From contig MU130707.1 in assembly GCA_015039465.1 (NCBI GenBank), positions 16,048 to 80,047 on the forward strand: 64,000 nucleotides of DNA. The letters run 5' to 3'. Both the position numbers and the translations under genes were made by a program. This DNA is from Phlegmacium glaucopus. Its lineage: Eukaryota > Basidiomycota > Agaricomycetes > Agaricales > Cortinariaceae. A model generated the notes under the pieces. It worked only from the letters and a program-made list of their open reading frames with translations, had not been told where the DNA came from and did not search any database. Shown here piece by piece: positions 7,975 through 20,180 of this stretch (the first letter of the stretch is position 1; each line of letters starts with the position of its first letter).

Positions 7975-10254
7975 ATGAAGAAGGCTACTAGTACTACCGG
8001 GACGCCCGAATTGCCTCCAAGCGATCCGTTTCTAGTAAGTAGCTTCTTCGTTCTTTGAGACGAAAGCGCACGTATGAATACGTGACCAGGACGAAAAAGA
8101 GAAGATTTCAAGAGAGATCGATCGTTTGTTATATGAAGGGAAGAAGAGAATTGAAAGGAGGCAAAAAGCTCTTAAACTATTACTCCTAGGTGTGCTCTTT
8201 TTTTTCTTCCTTTTTTTGCCGCTTACCTCGACCAACTCTAAATTTAAACTTCCATAAAGGACAATCTGAATCCGGAAAGGTTCGTTCATGAATCATCCTT
8301 CGCTTAACAAAATTGTAACGTGACTTGCTCCTGAATGTAGAGTGCAATGCTGAAAAGTACGTTCTGATCATGATGGTTTATTTATGTCTGTCTTGCTCAA
8401 AATGCCCATGAATCAAAAGACTTTCAAATCACTTTTGCGCCTAAGCATTTTGAGAGCGAGCGTCCAATATGGCGGGTTATTGTCCAGCTCAACATAATCG
8501 GGTACGTATCCCTCTCAGCATCTACCCTAAGGGTTGATAACATATACAAAAGGATTTGAAGATCGATAAAAACGATATTGGAAGCCCTTGAGGAAGAATA
8601 CGAATCAGGCGCTACCGGTCCAGCGGATGCCTCATCCCATTTACGTCTTCGTGAACTTCGACGAATACGACTAGCGTTTTCTCCTCTCTTTTTCATTGAA
8701 GCCAATCTTTTAAAACTACTCGCACCGGGATGTTCAGATTCTCGTGATATCGCCATGCACGCTGGAAATGGATGGAAAACACTCGTGCGCAAGGGACCCC
8801 GTGCTGCTGCTGTCTCGGGCGACGACCGGGAAAACTGCCGCCTGGGGCTAGGTATTGGCGAAAACAATGATCCGACATCTGTACTTGCAGCTCAAAAACA
8901 CGACATCATTGCGATATGGACGAATCCGTCCGTTCAGGCCATTTTGGAAAAACGTCGACCGAGGCTTCAGCATTCGCCGGGATTGTTGAGTTTATTTTTT
9001 CTTTACCCAACGCCTTACCTAACTAAACTCTTAACCAGTTTCATGAATGATATCGCACGTATAACAGCACCCAATTATATGCCAACAGACAGTGAGTCGT
9101 CTTCATTCGGTATGGCCTTTCTTTCGCTCATCCAGCACAAGGTGATATTATTAGAGCGAGAATACGCACGATTGGAATAGAGGAACACTATGTAACAGTA
9201 GAAAAAGGTATACACCAAATACTCTCCAAAGTTTTTTGCAAATTTTTCTGAAATTTTGGATTTTTGTATATATAGGAACTGACGTCAATACAGAGTTCTT
9301 CATTACTGATGTAGGAGGAACAAGAAATCAGGTACGACGACCTTCCATGCAGCTCTATTCTTATTATTTTTATTACATGTTGTTTAGCGTGCATCCTGGG
9401 CTCCTTTTTTTGATGATGGTATGGGGGTCTCATCGTCCACCCTCCAATACTGATATATTTTCTATGATAGTTCAAGCCATTATTTTCCTCGCCCCATTAG
9501 CTTTCAACCAAGTTCTAAACGAAGATCCAAAAATAAACCGCCTTGTAAGAACCTGTCAACCCTAAATTCTGTTCATCCATATATCTTAATATTTTATTTT
9601 ATTTTATTTTATTTTTACTTAGGAGGATAGCTTTCACTTGTGGAAAGATATCTGCAGTAATAAATTACTCATAAATGCGAATCTTATTCTTTTCTTCAAC
9701 AAGGTAACTCTTCGATTCTTTTCCGATTATTATACTTGAAAAAAAACCAAACCTCGCACCATTTAGAGAGACGTTTTGGCGGCGACGTTAGCGTCTGGTG
9801 TATTGGTGAAGAGATTCGTTCCACTGTATGGAGACCTTCCAAATGATGTACCGACAGTAACAAAGTGTATGTTTTTTTTCCTTTAACCCACCTACTTACC
9901 AGATCCTTGGTCCCGCTCACTTTGCATCTCTAGATTTCAAAGAAAAGTTCCGTATAGGTCATGTAATTGTCCTTCCCAATCGCTCATCGACACCTTTACT
10001 AAAAAGGGAAATTTTGCATAGAAAAAATCCGCGGATAAGAGACCTTTCATATGCCATGAAACATCAGCCATCGTAAGGAACTTTTTTTCTTTTTTTTTTT
10101 TTTTCGTCTCCATCACCCTTTTTTTCTTCATTTGCGCGCTCTCTCACTCACATTCTAAAAAATTTCACAGGATGTAAAATCGATGGCTCATCTTCTGTTA
10201 GGTGTACGCGAATCGATTGTACGGCAAAATCTACGTCACGGAGAAATGCTCTAG
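7975..10254 (+). CDS. Heterotrimeric G-protein alpha subunit, divergent basidiomycete type
   Basis: About 12 short introns. Exon 1 begins MKKATSTTGTPELPPSDPFL, then a charged coiled coil (DEKEKISREIDRLLYEGKKR) leads into the P-loop LLLLGQSESGKSAMLKNFQ (around 8165-8355). Next come a helical domain (KTILEALEEEYESG, HLRLRELRRIRLAFSPLFFI), switch I IRARIRTIGIEEH with the Arg and Thr, switch II FFITDVGGTRNQRASW, then VQAIIFLAPLAFNQVLNED, LILFFNKRDVLAATLASG (NKxD) and the end RPFICHETSAIDVKSMAHLL..REGSI-like tail closing HGEML, stop TAG 10252-10254. It binds GTP and relays receptor signals at the plasma membrane with G-beta/gamma. Oddities: the catalytic Gln of DVGGQ is Thr; there is no Gly-2 for myristoylation; the helical domain carries an insert. 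A weak GTGAGT and a 54-nt intron at about 8984-9037 were needed to restore FFMNDIARI. Confidence 0.9.
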
Positions 10255-11311
10255 AAAAAACAAAACACACCTCACCTAATCGAAAAAAAAAGTCAGTTGC
10301 TGGTACCAACTATACAACGCCTCTCTCCGAGTCGTTACGATTTTGAAGCCGCCCCTCTTCCTCCCCCTCCTCCCCTTCAAGCCCATAATCTTTGATCATA
10401 ATTAGTATGAATATTATTTAACGACCCCCCCAAGTTTCATTGTATGTAAACCTTTTTTTTTATTTTTTATTTTTTTTATAGTAGTAGGTATTGTTAACTA
10501 GTTAAAACTATTCTGTCAATTTTTTATTTGGCCAAGGCTCTCAAAGGTCTTATAATTATGATCGCGCTGTACAGAGAGATTTGTGGCTTGCACTTTTCTA
10601 ATTTCGCACGACGGCCAGCAAAAACGGCGAAAATGTGAACTCGACTACAAGTCGACAACGAATCAAATGACCTATTATTATTTAAGGCTCCGAAAAGCCC
10701 AGATGAATATCATCTATGTAATTTCGGCAATCAAAATTACGTCAAACTCATTCATTAAATAAATTCCATAAATATACCTTCATGACATGGAGAAGTAATA
10801 ATATTGTATATACATACCATACCAAAACCTTCAGAAGCTTTCAAACCCTTTAGAACTCCATATTGTACGTAAAAAACCCACATCGTACAGGGACGACACA
10901 AACGTTTTGTTTTTAAAACAATTTTCAAACTTGTTCTAGTTTGAAACCCATGCAAGTGTATTGAAACATCCCTCGCACTAGGGGGGAAGGAAGGGATCAT
11001 ATATCGATCATATTCAATAGATGTTGAATACAAAAACGAAAGAACAAAAAAAAAAATGGCATACAAAAACGAAATGATAAAGATGATTAAATACGTAGGG
11101 TTTGTTAGATTGCATTCAATGAATGATGGATGGATGACAGGACGTGAGGGAAACAATTGATTGACGAAAGTTGTTACAGTGAGAAAACATTTGACATTGA
11201 AGGAGATGCTGAGAAAAAGAAAGAGGGACCCGAAATACAGTTTGGGTATTGTTGGATAAATAAGGCATTCTTGTTTGTAAGATATAAAAAAAGTGTGTGG
11301 GATTGATCAAT
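10255..11311. other. Intergenic region between convergent genes
   Basis: About 1 kb of AT-rich sequence with T- and A-runs (near 10452-10482 and 11047-11056). It holds the 3' ends of the convergent G-alpha and polyQ-protein genes. The minus open frame at 10755-11156 looks like translated non-coding sequence, and I see no gene here. Confidence 0.5.
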
Positions 11312-13800
11312 CTAGCGGAAAACAGCAACGCCAGCGTTAGACCATGATTGAAGTTGAAGTTGATGTTGTTGATGTTGTTGTTGTTGTTGCTGTTGCTGTT
11401 GCTGCTGATATCGTTGTTGTTGTTCTTGTTGATACACCTGTTGTTGCTGTTCAAACTGATATTGCGCAAGTTGCGAGGGTCCGAAGAATTGAGGAGGTGA
11501 ATGGAGGCCTATAGGCATATGAGTTACTGTCGTAGTTGGCACTGGCATCTGCGGCGGCGGTGCTGTGGGCAGTGGAGAGGTGAGATTATGATGAGGTGGG
11601 CGTTGTGTGGGCAGTGGAGAGGTGAGATTATGGTGAGGTAGGCGTTGTGTAGGCAGTGGAGAGGTGAGATTATGATGAGGTAGGCGTTGTGTAGGCAGTG
11701 GAGAGGTGAGATTATGATGAGGTAGGCGTTGTGTAGGCAGTGGAGAGGTGAGATTATGATGAGGCAAACATTGCGTTGGCAGTTGTGAAGGATCCAGAAG
11801 TCCCGGACCTGAAGGACCTGGCTGTAACTGAGAAGAACGACCATGAAGTTGCATTGAAGAAGTCATATGATGGATCTGCTGCTGTGGCTGAGCGTAAATT
11901 TGCCAAACTCTACTAGGTGACGTTGGTTCATCATCATCGTCACTTGAATCAGAAGTATCACTATTATCCATCATACGTCCAGTAGTTCGTGGTAACCATT
12001 TCGACTGTCGTTCTCGTTCTCGTTCTCTCTCCCTCTGTTTCGCTTTCTGTTTTCGAGTGAGAGCGATAGGAATGACAGGTTGATGAGTGTTGTTGGGAGG
12101 AACTGCCAAGTTGGCGTTTCGATGGTGACTCTGGTGGAGCATCGAGCTTATGGACCTGTCGAGTGACTCCGACGAGTAAGGATCGGCTCGAGGAACTCGA
12201 GAGCCTGTTGAGTGAAAGCTATTCGACTCTGGTGGATACACATTATTCCACCTGTCATCGGCAGGATCGGGGGTAGGGTTTCTGCTTCGGGGCCGGAAAG
12301 AAACGGGACCATGATTAATCCAATCGATATCAGGAGGGATAAAGATTTCTTGAGGTTGGCCTGTACTGGTGTGTCGAGAACGAGAATAAGGACTGGGGGA
12401 ACGGCTTTTCCGTTTCGGATGGTCGTTGGCCGGAGAAGCCCAATCACGGACGTTTACGGGCGGTGGTGGAACAGGAGTTGGGACAGGAAATGGAATGGAG
12501 CTCACTGGAGCCTGTTGTTGTGGTTGTTGTTGTGGTTGTTGAGCTTGATTGGGCCATGCTCCAAAACTATAACTCCAACCATTGTTCCCTCCAAATTCAC
12601 CACCACCCATGACATCACCACCACCCATAGCATCATGAGCACTGATACTACTTTTTTCAGGTGGTTGTACACCGCTAGTCCACTTTGATAGCAATTCGAT
12701 GGCGTTCAATATTCTGGTTCTGAGATTGGCTTTCTTTAGAGAATCCCAGTTGTGGTATCCCATCGCCCAGCAGTTTCGGAATAGCCAACTCTCTACGATT
12801 TCGGGAGTCCATTCTGTTCCGGATAAAACCATTCCGTTTCTATCGAGAAAAAAAGTTTGTCAGATGTTGATGTCAATAATAGTCTTTCGCGATAGATATG
12901 CAGCTTGCGTCATCAGGCCCATGAATGATGAGACAGCGTCAACAACTGATCTCGTATACGGGAATCCCGGTATCGCAGATCAATCGATCCAACATGCAAG
13001 CCACAAATCAACCGTAACGAAGCACACACCACGACTCTCACCTGAGTAGTAGACAAATGTCTCCTGGATCCCATTTCGTATAGCGTACTAGCTTGAGCGA
13101 TACCGCCCAGAAGGGAGTGACGCTAATAAGGGTGAGTGACCCGTTGGTAGACCGAAAGATTGTATGCAAGTCGATGTTGTTCTGTCTGATTGACGCCGTG
13201 TAGATCGGATCGTAAACCTTCCCGGAAGGACTGGGGGAGCGGGTCAATGGGGATGTACAAAGCAAATTGGGACAGGGTTGGAACTTACTCGTGGGCCATG
13301 GGTAGGGCAATGTCGGCATCACTGTTCATCCAATCTGCGCCGAGTCTAAAGTGACGAGCTGTGGTCCTGATACACTCTTGAATCTTCACGGCTGCGTCTG
13401 GCATACCGCACGAAGCGAGCTCTGTAACAAAAGAGCGATGGATATAGTCGACATCTCGAGTAGTCGTCCGTCTTGGTATAGAGGGCATCATTTGATGTTG
13501 TTGTTGAGAAAGACTTTGTAGACCCGGGTGGAGTAACATGCAAGCTCCGCCATGAACGACCATTCTGATGGTGCGCCCAGCAAATAACTGTGCAACGAGT
13601 TGAGAGAAGTATTCGAGAATGGTTATGAGCATATCTTGAGTTAGCTCGACGTCGTTGTGTGGGGGTATATGTGCGTCTGGAGGTATCTGTTCTGGTATGT
13701 AGGTTGGTGGGCCGGGTTGAAAACGAGTTCGAGAATTGCCCTGAGGTGGAGCAGGCCAAGTCATGGATGATAGGTGGCGGTCAACAGCGACGGTAGCCAT
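11312..13800 (-). CDS. Conserved fungal protein with polyQ C-terminus
   Basis: Three exons, 13800-13289, 13230-13042 and 12839-11312, give 742 residues. The N-terminal ~300 residues are a conserved fungal domain: LTQDMLITILEYFSQLVAQL, RTIRMVVHGGACMLLHPGLQ, TTTRDVDYIHRSF, HFRLGADWMNSDADIALPMA, DPSGKVYDPIYTASIRQNNI, LTLISVTPFWAVSLKLVRYT, KWDPGDICLLLR and WLFRNCWAMGYHNWDSLKKA. GGA..xHP and TRDVDYI recall a nucleotidyltransferase-like fold, but I have not proved that. After residue ~310 the chain is low-complexity: Gln/Pro stretches, an RERERERERQ patch, an acidic SDTSDSSDDDDE patch, five 14-residue repeats and a long polyQ. Its function is unknown, probably nuclear or RNA-related by composition. 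It converges with the G-alpha gene. Confidence 0.8.
11568..11790 (-). repeat. 42-bp in-frame minisatellite (14-residue repeat)
   Basis: Five 42-bp units start at 11568, 11610, 11652, 11694 and 11736, followed by a partial unit. Each encodes LPTQRLPHHNLTSP in the minus-strand gene, differing at one or two bases (for example RPPHHN in the first genomic unit). Unit length is a multiple of three, so copy number can change without breaking the frame. Unit-to-unit identity is very high, so homogenisation or expansion is recent. Confidence 0.9.
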
Positions 13801-16080
13801 TATGAAAGAAAAAAGTGGGTTGTCGTATATTTAACGAAGGGGAAGTTCAATCCATTGATATAATGCCACAGGTTAAGACCAAGCGACAATGGAACTCGTT
13901 TTGGGACTTCACAGATCAAAGATCTTGGCCTGGAGGGGGGTTCAGGAAGCCACACTGCAAAGGCGTGTTCGGCCCTGATGGCCACATTTAGCGTGGGAAC
14001 GGTAAACTGACGGAAGCAAAAAAATATTTTCTCCGCTTGAAATGTGATTTTAAAACACAGCCAATTGTGTACTTGACATCTTCAAATTATCGCAGACACT
14101 CGGGTTTTGCTGTTGAGAAAACGCGCCCTAAATTCATCATTTATTCTTTATTCTTAAATTTAGACATGCTGTGCTGTGATGATCGTGAGTCATTGACTCG
14201 TTGATGCGCCTTTCTTTGGGTCAACTGAGTTAGAAGAACAATTTGTTCCTATCTTTTGAATCATACTATCAAAATCCAGTCGATTGGGTCCATATGGGTC
14301 CGACTTCAACTCATTTCATATATTAAGCTACAACAATGGTGTGCAGAGTACCTGAGTGGAGACACGGGGTTTGGAGTTTGTTGACCATTATGGCACCGCA
14401 CCGCCCTGTCCTAATTCGTATAGTATACTTGGTCAAACAAATATCACAGGATGTCATATTAACTATCCCGTTTTTCACATGTTTCTTTACCAACCAGAAA
14501 AGGGAAGCGGAATGCTGTGTTTTCTGACTACAAGTGAGTCATTTACCGACCGAGTATACCAGCTTGATATGAGCCTGATAAGATCTCCACATCCCATATG
14601 TTGTGTGGCGCAACTTATACCCTCCAGCCCTAATCGTAAATTAGTTTGATATCCCCATGTTCTATCGCTTCCCAAGGGTTGCTGCTGCGGCCAAGACTGC
14701 GGGTAGTCGCATATGCTCAAGCGCTCATTATGTTTACAGCTCACCTGAAGTTGACGAATAAGTTCGGAATTACTGCAAATCCGAAGCAGGTTCCAAAGAA
14801 GTTCGACCAAATGGAGCCAAAGAAGGGTTGGAGTTCCCTCCAAGTTTCCTCATGACCATGGATCGTCGTCGGCTGCTTCAATGACTCATTACGCTTTGAC
14901 CCAAACCCATGAATTCATGCATTTTCCTGTCATGAGTTAGTATAGTACATTCTGATTTCTAGATGTTTGTCTTTCTTTCCGGATTTAGACACCTGCGCTT
15001 GGTTAACGCACTCCCCTCGACCCCATTGATCACTGCCTCAAGTTGGAGCATCAATAGAACAGCTCAGACCAATTTCCAGCAGGTCAGGCATTCACCTAAT
15101 ACCTTCTATCAGATTGATCGTCAGTCAAAGGAACACACAGGGAAATGCAAACATTGCCCCTACCAATTTCAGAAGCCGCGATGGCTTAGCATTTTGACAA
15201 AGGTGTGCGACCCTTACATATTTTTAGCCCAACAACCCTAGAAGTTCTTGCTTGGAATTCTTGGGCGTCTATTTTTTCATCTTGAGATCCCCTTCGTAAA
15301 AATTTGACGATGTTTTTTTTTGACACATTTGAACAGCCACACATAGCAGTGGTTTTTTTGAATTACTTTAGTGTTTCCAAGCCTACGGTATGGTCCAAGT
15401 ATGGTCCTAGATTTCCTAGTATGGCTACGAAAATGTGGCGGCTGACTTGGAGGCAGTACAACTTATGTCCGTTGTATTAGGTCGCATTCCTGAAGCGCGG
15501 ACTGATAAGACCGCAGGCAATAGCAGAAAAAGCCGTGTCCAGCAATTAGGACTTCGGTCCGGACGCTAGATACCCCATTTTTGTCCGAATTGGATACGGC
15601 CCTCACCTTTGCCTCACCTAAATTTTTCGAAATTTGTCCTGACTCTGAATGAGTCACCAAATTTGGTCCTTATTGGTGGATACGACTTCCAAGGGGCGCA
15701 AAAATCGCCTCTAGTCGCCAGCGCTACAAAAAAAAAATTGTCCGTTCGTTCAAGTTTTTGAGCATTGTGATGCGAAACGTATAAGTTAGCAAGTACTACC
15801 CCTCTTATTTTACGTACCGTCGCCGAGGTTAGCGTAGCGTACTAGTACTCTATGATCCCAAAATTGAACCTTACCGTTTTGATATACATTTTACACTTCA
15901 TCCTCAGTAAAAAATGAACATTGTTTGATTGCTCAAACGACGACCCTTTCTTTCCGAGCATTTGACGTACCCGACCGAGATTTGAAAAAAAAAAAAACTT
16001 GAAACTCGGGTTCAGCTATTTCACTTGGCATTTTTTTTTTTGTTGATATTTAGTAATGAAAGTAATGAATATGCACGAAA
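13801..16080. other. Intergenic region without a supported gene
   Basis: The short frames at 14336-14880 and 14963-15241 show no recognised motif, and no set of splice sites joins them into a convincing protein. AT-rich stretches and homopolymer runs (15990-16000, 16031-16041) are frequent. A remnant of a decayed gene around 14350-14870 is possible (motif LEFVDHYGTAPPC then FHMFLYQPEKGSGMLC), but I cannot name it. Confidence 0.4.
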
Positions 16081-16084
16081 CCAA

Positions 16085-16620
16085 AAATTTCAAAGGAAAA
16101 AAAACAGTTTATTTTTCCGTCCTTTTCCGAACCCTTAATGGAGTTTTCATGGAATTGCTTCTTTTCTGGATACATACATACGTATAGGCTAAATCATGTT
16201 CCCCGCTCATTTGGTGAGTCATGCTAGTCATGACTCGTGAAATGGGGGCTTCTACGTCAAGTTTTTGACCCAAGATTTTTATGACGCAGTGCTAGCCGCT
16301 ACTCCACCTTATGAGACGAAAATAGTGACCGATCGTGAGAAAAGTAGATCCAAGCAATGATGGGAATTCCATATACGGTCGCTTTGTTATGAACACAGTC
16401 CAAAAAGCCTTGCTCAACCAGATAAACCTTTGACCAGTGACGCGTTGACGGCCGACGTCATCAGTCCAGAGCTTACACCAGGCTCTGAGCTGCGCCCTCA
16501 TTCACCAACGTTTGAGGAATACCTCGGTCAGGGTCCAACTATTGATGTAGGTGGCACTGCCCGGGCCTGACGGACTTAGTAATAACCAACGGGCTCTATG
16601 TAAGTATTATGTAGTACGCT
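16085..16620 (+). repeat. Diverged non-coding duplication, unit 1
   Basis: Aligns with 16800-17260. Shared landmarks in the same order: TTTTCCG.CCTTTTCCGAA.CC, GGAATT..CTTCTTTTCTG, AGATCCAAGCAA, AAAGCCTTGCTCAAC, GACGTCATCAG.CCAGA, TTTGAGGAAT and CCCGGGCCTGACGGACTTAG at 16559-16578. There is no open frame across it. A tandem duplication of about 700 bp period, well diverged. Confidence 0.6.
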
Positions 16621-16799
16621 TGGTCTCGTACCAAGATCGTCCACTACGAGTGAGAGGGGGATTAGGTTGAGCCTAGTAGTACGCTATATAGACCTTGGAG
16701 ATGATTTTTTTCTGTACGGAGATTGTTGGGATAGTAATCGAGTAACGGAATACCGTTTCCATTTATACTTCATCCTGATTGAACTTGAAGGCATAAATA

Positions 16800-17260
16800 A
16801 GACCAAAACAATAATTCTATTTTGCACAAATTTTCCGTCGTTTTTCCGAATCCTTATGGAATGGAAATTTCATGGATTGTTTCTTTTCTGAATCAAGTCC
16901 CCTTCTCAGAGTCGTGATTCTATGTCCAAGACATTCACCCCGACAAAAATAGTAACATCTCATCGGCGTGACCAATCTTACTGAGGAAACAGATCCAAGC
17001 AAATTGAGGAAATCCAGTGGGAATTGCATGCCATGTCATCAACAAAGTCCAAGGATCCAATTTTAAAGCCTTGCTCAACACCAAGAAAAATCTTTGACGG
17101 CACTTCGGCTGTCGACGTCATCAGGCCAGATTGACTGCGCACGGCGCCAAGGCTTAGACTATCAGTCTACGTTTTGAGGAATTGTCAACCGATGTCAACT
17201 AATATGGGACTGCACCCGGGCCTGACGACGGACTTAGTAATAATAGCGGGCTCAAAGTAC
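16800..17260 (+). repeat. Diverged non-coding duplication, unit 2
   Basis: Second unit of the duplication beginning at 16085, ending with CCCGGGCCTGACGACGGACT and AGTAATAATAGCGGGCTC. It is not coding. Possibly two copies of a MITE-like or solo terminal repeat sequence; termini could not be fixed by eye. 17261-17813 holds only the AT-rich upstream region of the mannosyltransferase gene. Confidence 0.55.
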
Positions 17261-17813
17261 AGTAAAGACCTTTGTAACTATGGTGTTGCTAACGTCTTAT
17301 CAGATACGTAGATCCATTATTCCATAGTCAGCATTTGGAGAAGTACAACCGTGCTATCGGACGGCCAACCTTAACCGATGTCACGGATTTATATTTTTGT
17401 GTATCACCTCTCCGTTGACTTTTTTTTTTTTTTTTCATTTCAAAAGAATCTGTGAAATAGATATTGAGGAAGGTATTTTTTTTTTTTACATTACATAACA
17501 TGCGTGTATGTATTACGTCAATGCTCCGAAGACACGAAACTTGATCCAAGGCCGCTCTCTGATAATCAAAGATGTGTACTCCTTTTCAACTCGTTTCTCT
17601 TGGCTTCAACGGGTTATTTATACGTGTGTCACTTTACTCGACAACCGGCTGGCTTCCATCACCTTCTCTCTTCAACGATCACGACGCAAGGTTACTTCTT
17701 GATAGTACCAGCACACTGGCAGTGCTGTCTCTGATCATTTCAACTTGAACTGCGGAGTTCTACCACCGCTTACCTTTTATCCCTCATCTCAAGTGCTCAG
17801 CACTCGATAAACC

Positions 17814-19569
17814 ATGCATGCTACCTCACGGTACTTCCTAATCGTACTCGGGATCGTCGTGAGTTGTCTATCCCTTATAACCAATCAACTGAGACAAGAA
17901 GACCAAACAGATATCCTTGCATTACATCCTAAGCATCACCCACACAGATTACGGCCGTTCAACGTCCCTGTCAAACCTCACTCAAAAATTCGGTTACTCT
18001 CCCCCTAATCCGTCTTCTACAAACGACGTCAACAATCCCTCTTCTGAAAAACTTCCACCTGGTGTGAATGAGACATTTGCCACAAAAGGGTACCGCCGTG
18101 CCAACGCCACCTTTGTTATCCTGGCCAGAAACTCGGATCTAGAAGGAGCGGTCAAATCGGTGAGATCGATTGAGGATAGGTTTAATAAGGGATTTCAATA
18201 TCCCTATGTATTCCTAAATGAAGAGCCATTTACCGATGATTTCAAACGGTTCGTTCAAACTTCCTTCCTAATTCTCCTTTCTTATGTCTTTCTATCTAGT
18301 CGACTTTCAGTTCTCAGCTCTGCTAAGATGGAATTCGGGGTGATACCACGAGAACACTGGTTTCAACCTGAATCAATAGATGAAATTAAAGCCACTGCTT
18401 CACGAAATAAAATGATGGAACAGAATATCATTTATGGTGGAAGTGTGTCGTACAGAAATATGTGTAGATTCAATTCTGGGGTAAGGGGCCCGCCGCCGGG
18501 CCGTCAACCGATTATCAACGCCCACTGATGCTTTCCCCATAGTTTTTCTTCAAGCATCCTTTGATGTTGAAATACCGGTGGTATTGGCGAATCGAGTGTG
18601 TATTTATTTATTTTTCAACTGTTTTCACACCTGTTAATCTTTGTTTTTTTCTTAGACCTAATGTTCACTTCCATTGTGATATTTCATACGACCCGTTTTT
18701 ATATATGGAAAAACAAGAGAAGATCTATTGTAAGACCTTTCAACATCTCATGCCCATATCCGTTTCCCCTCCCTTTTAATTATCGATATACTGATGATGA
18801 TAATCGTTTCCAGCTTTCACTATTACAATGTACGAATACGAAGCCACCATTCCAACTCTATGGCAGCATGTCATGGGTTTGTCGTCGTCTTCTTTTTTTA
18901 CTTTGAACAATACATATTGACTTTTTTCACCCCTTCGATTCCAGATTTCGCTCATGCTCACCCTGAATACATTGCCAAAGATAATTCACTAGGGTTCATG
19001 TCATCGGATATTGGAAAAACTTATAATCTATGTCATTGTTAGTATCATCCCCCTCCCCCCCTCCTCCTCCGATACATCTAATAAAGCGATTTTTTAAATC
19101 TTAGTCTGGAGCAATTTTGAAATAGCAGATATGGATTTTTGGCGTAGTCCCGCATATACAGCCTTTTTCGAATATCTAGACTCAACAGGGGGGTTCTATT
19201 ACGAGGTACGTATATGCCGCCTTCTATATTTTACTTTCATTCTCCATCTAACGATGTAAATCACCAAAAGCGCTGGGGTGATGCACCTGTACACTCTATA
19301 GCCGCTTCTCTCTTCGCATCACGAGATAAAATCCATTTCTTCGACGATATAGGATATCAACATGATCCATACACGCATTGTCCGAAGGATAAAGAGAGTT
19401 GGGTGAAAGGTAGATGTACATGTGAGCCCGTAAAGAGTTTCGGTAAGTTGACAAACAAAAACAATTCCCCCACACACACCGCTAATGACGCTAATTTTTT
19501 TTCTTTTCATTAGATTATGATGGGTATTCTTGTAAAAAGAAGTGGGATCTATTTATGGAGGGGAGTTGA
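17814..19569 (+). CDS. KRE2/MNT1-type alpha-1,2-mannosyltransferase (GT15)
   Basis: Start MHATSRYFLIVLGIV; a 52-nt intron (17859-17910) joins it to ISLHYILSITHTDYGRSTS, giving a single N-terminal membrane anchor typical of a type II Golgi enzyme. A stem follows, then the catalytic domain: RRANATFVILARNSDLEGAV, KSVRSIEDRFNKGFQYPYVF, LNEEPFTDDFK, EFGVIPREHWFQPESID, IIYGGSVSYRNMCRFNSG, the short exons with LMLKYRWYWRIE and VHFHCDISYDPF, then NLCHFWSNFEIADMDFWRS and FYYERWGDAPVHSIAASLF. The Glu in WSNFEI is the residue known as nucleophile in Kre2. About seven introns. The end CPKDKESWVKGRCTCEP is normal and the stop is TGA at 19567-19569. It adds alpha-1,2-mannose to O- and N-glycans of cell-wall proteins, using GDP-mannose. 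Confidence 0.92.
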
Positions 19570-20180
19570 GAGACGAAGCTTCATGTCAATGTTTCCTCAA
19601 AAAATGTATTAGCAAGGTGCATCTATGATATTTATAGAAGTGGAAGGTGGGAGGTGAGAGACAGAGACAGAGAGTGATTTATATATATATATATTTGCTC
19701 TCATTCTTTCTATATATTGTATTGAATTATATTTTTCTTAGATATTGTATCGATAATTATGTTTAATTTACATTTTGTGCTATGAGATTCTAGTTTACAT
19801 GGTGAGGTAATAACTTGTCGGAAACAAGGGCCCGTCGCGTATCTGTACCGTAATATAGACTGCGCCGCAGTCCCTAGCAACTTCTATAACGAACTACCTC
19901 CACAGCGTTAGTCGGGTTGGTAACAACTACGGCGGCGGAGCGAAGCAACCGATTTCGTACCTCAGATAACTATATCCAATTTATATTTACACAAAGCGCT
20001 ATGTAGGGGAGAGAGAGAGATGCAGAGGGGGGTAGTGGGTATCATAACTAAACGTTAATTAATTAATAAAACGGGTTCACGAAAACAAAACAAAGAAAAC
20101 AACAACCAAGACAACAACGATAATTCAAATAATATATCACTCTCAATCTTCCCTCCTCTCCAACCACCTTGGCAAACGAA
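19570..20180. other. Intergenic region between convergent genes
   Basis: Contains a short AT microsatellite (TATATATATATATA near 19680-19693) and a GAGACAGAGACAGAGAG run just before it. There is no open frame of interest. It separates the 3' ends of the mannosyltransferase and SNF2 genes. Confidence 0.5.

Noticed and set aside
12212..12688. 158-codon plus-strand open frame
   Set aside because: Antisense shadow of the polyQ-protein exon, which has conserved domains and proper splicing.
14336..14880. Possible gene with motif FHMFLYQPEKGSGMLC
   Set aside because: No recognised family and no splice model that yields a continuous protein; left as unsupported intergenic sequence.
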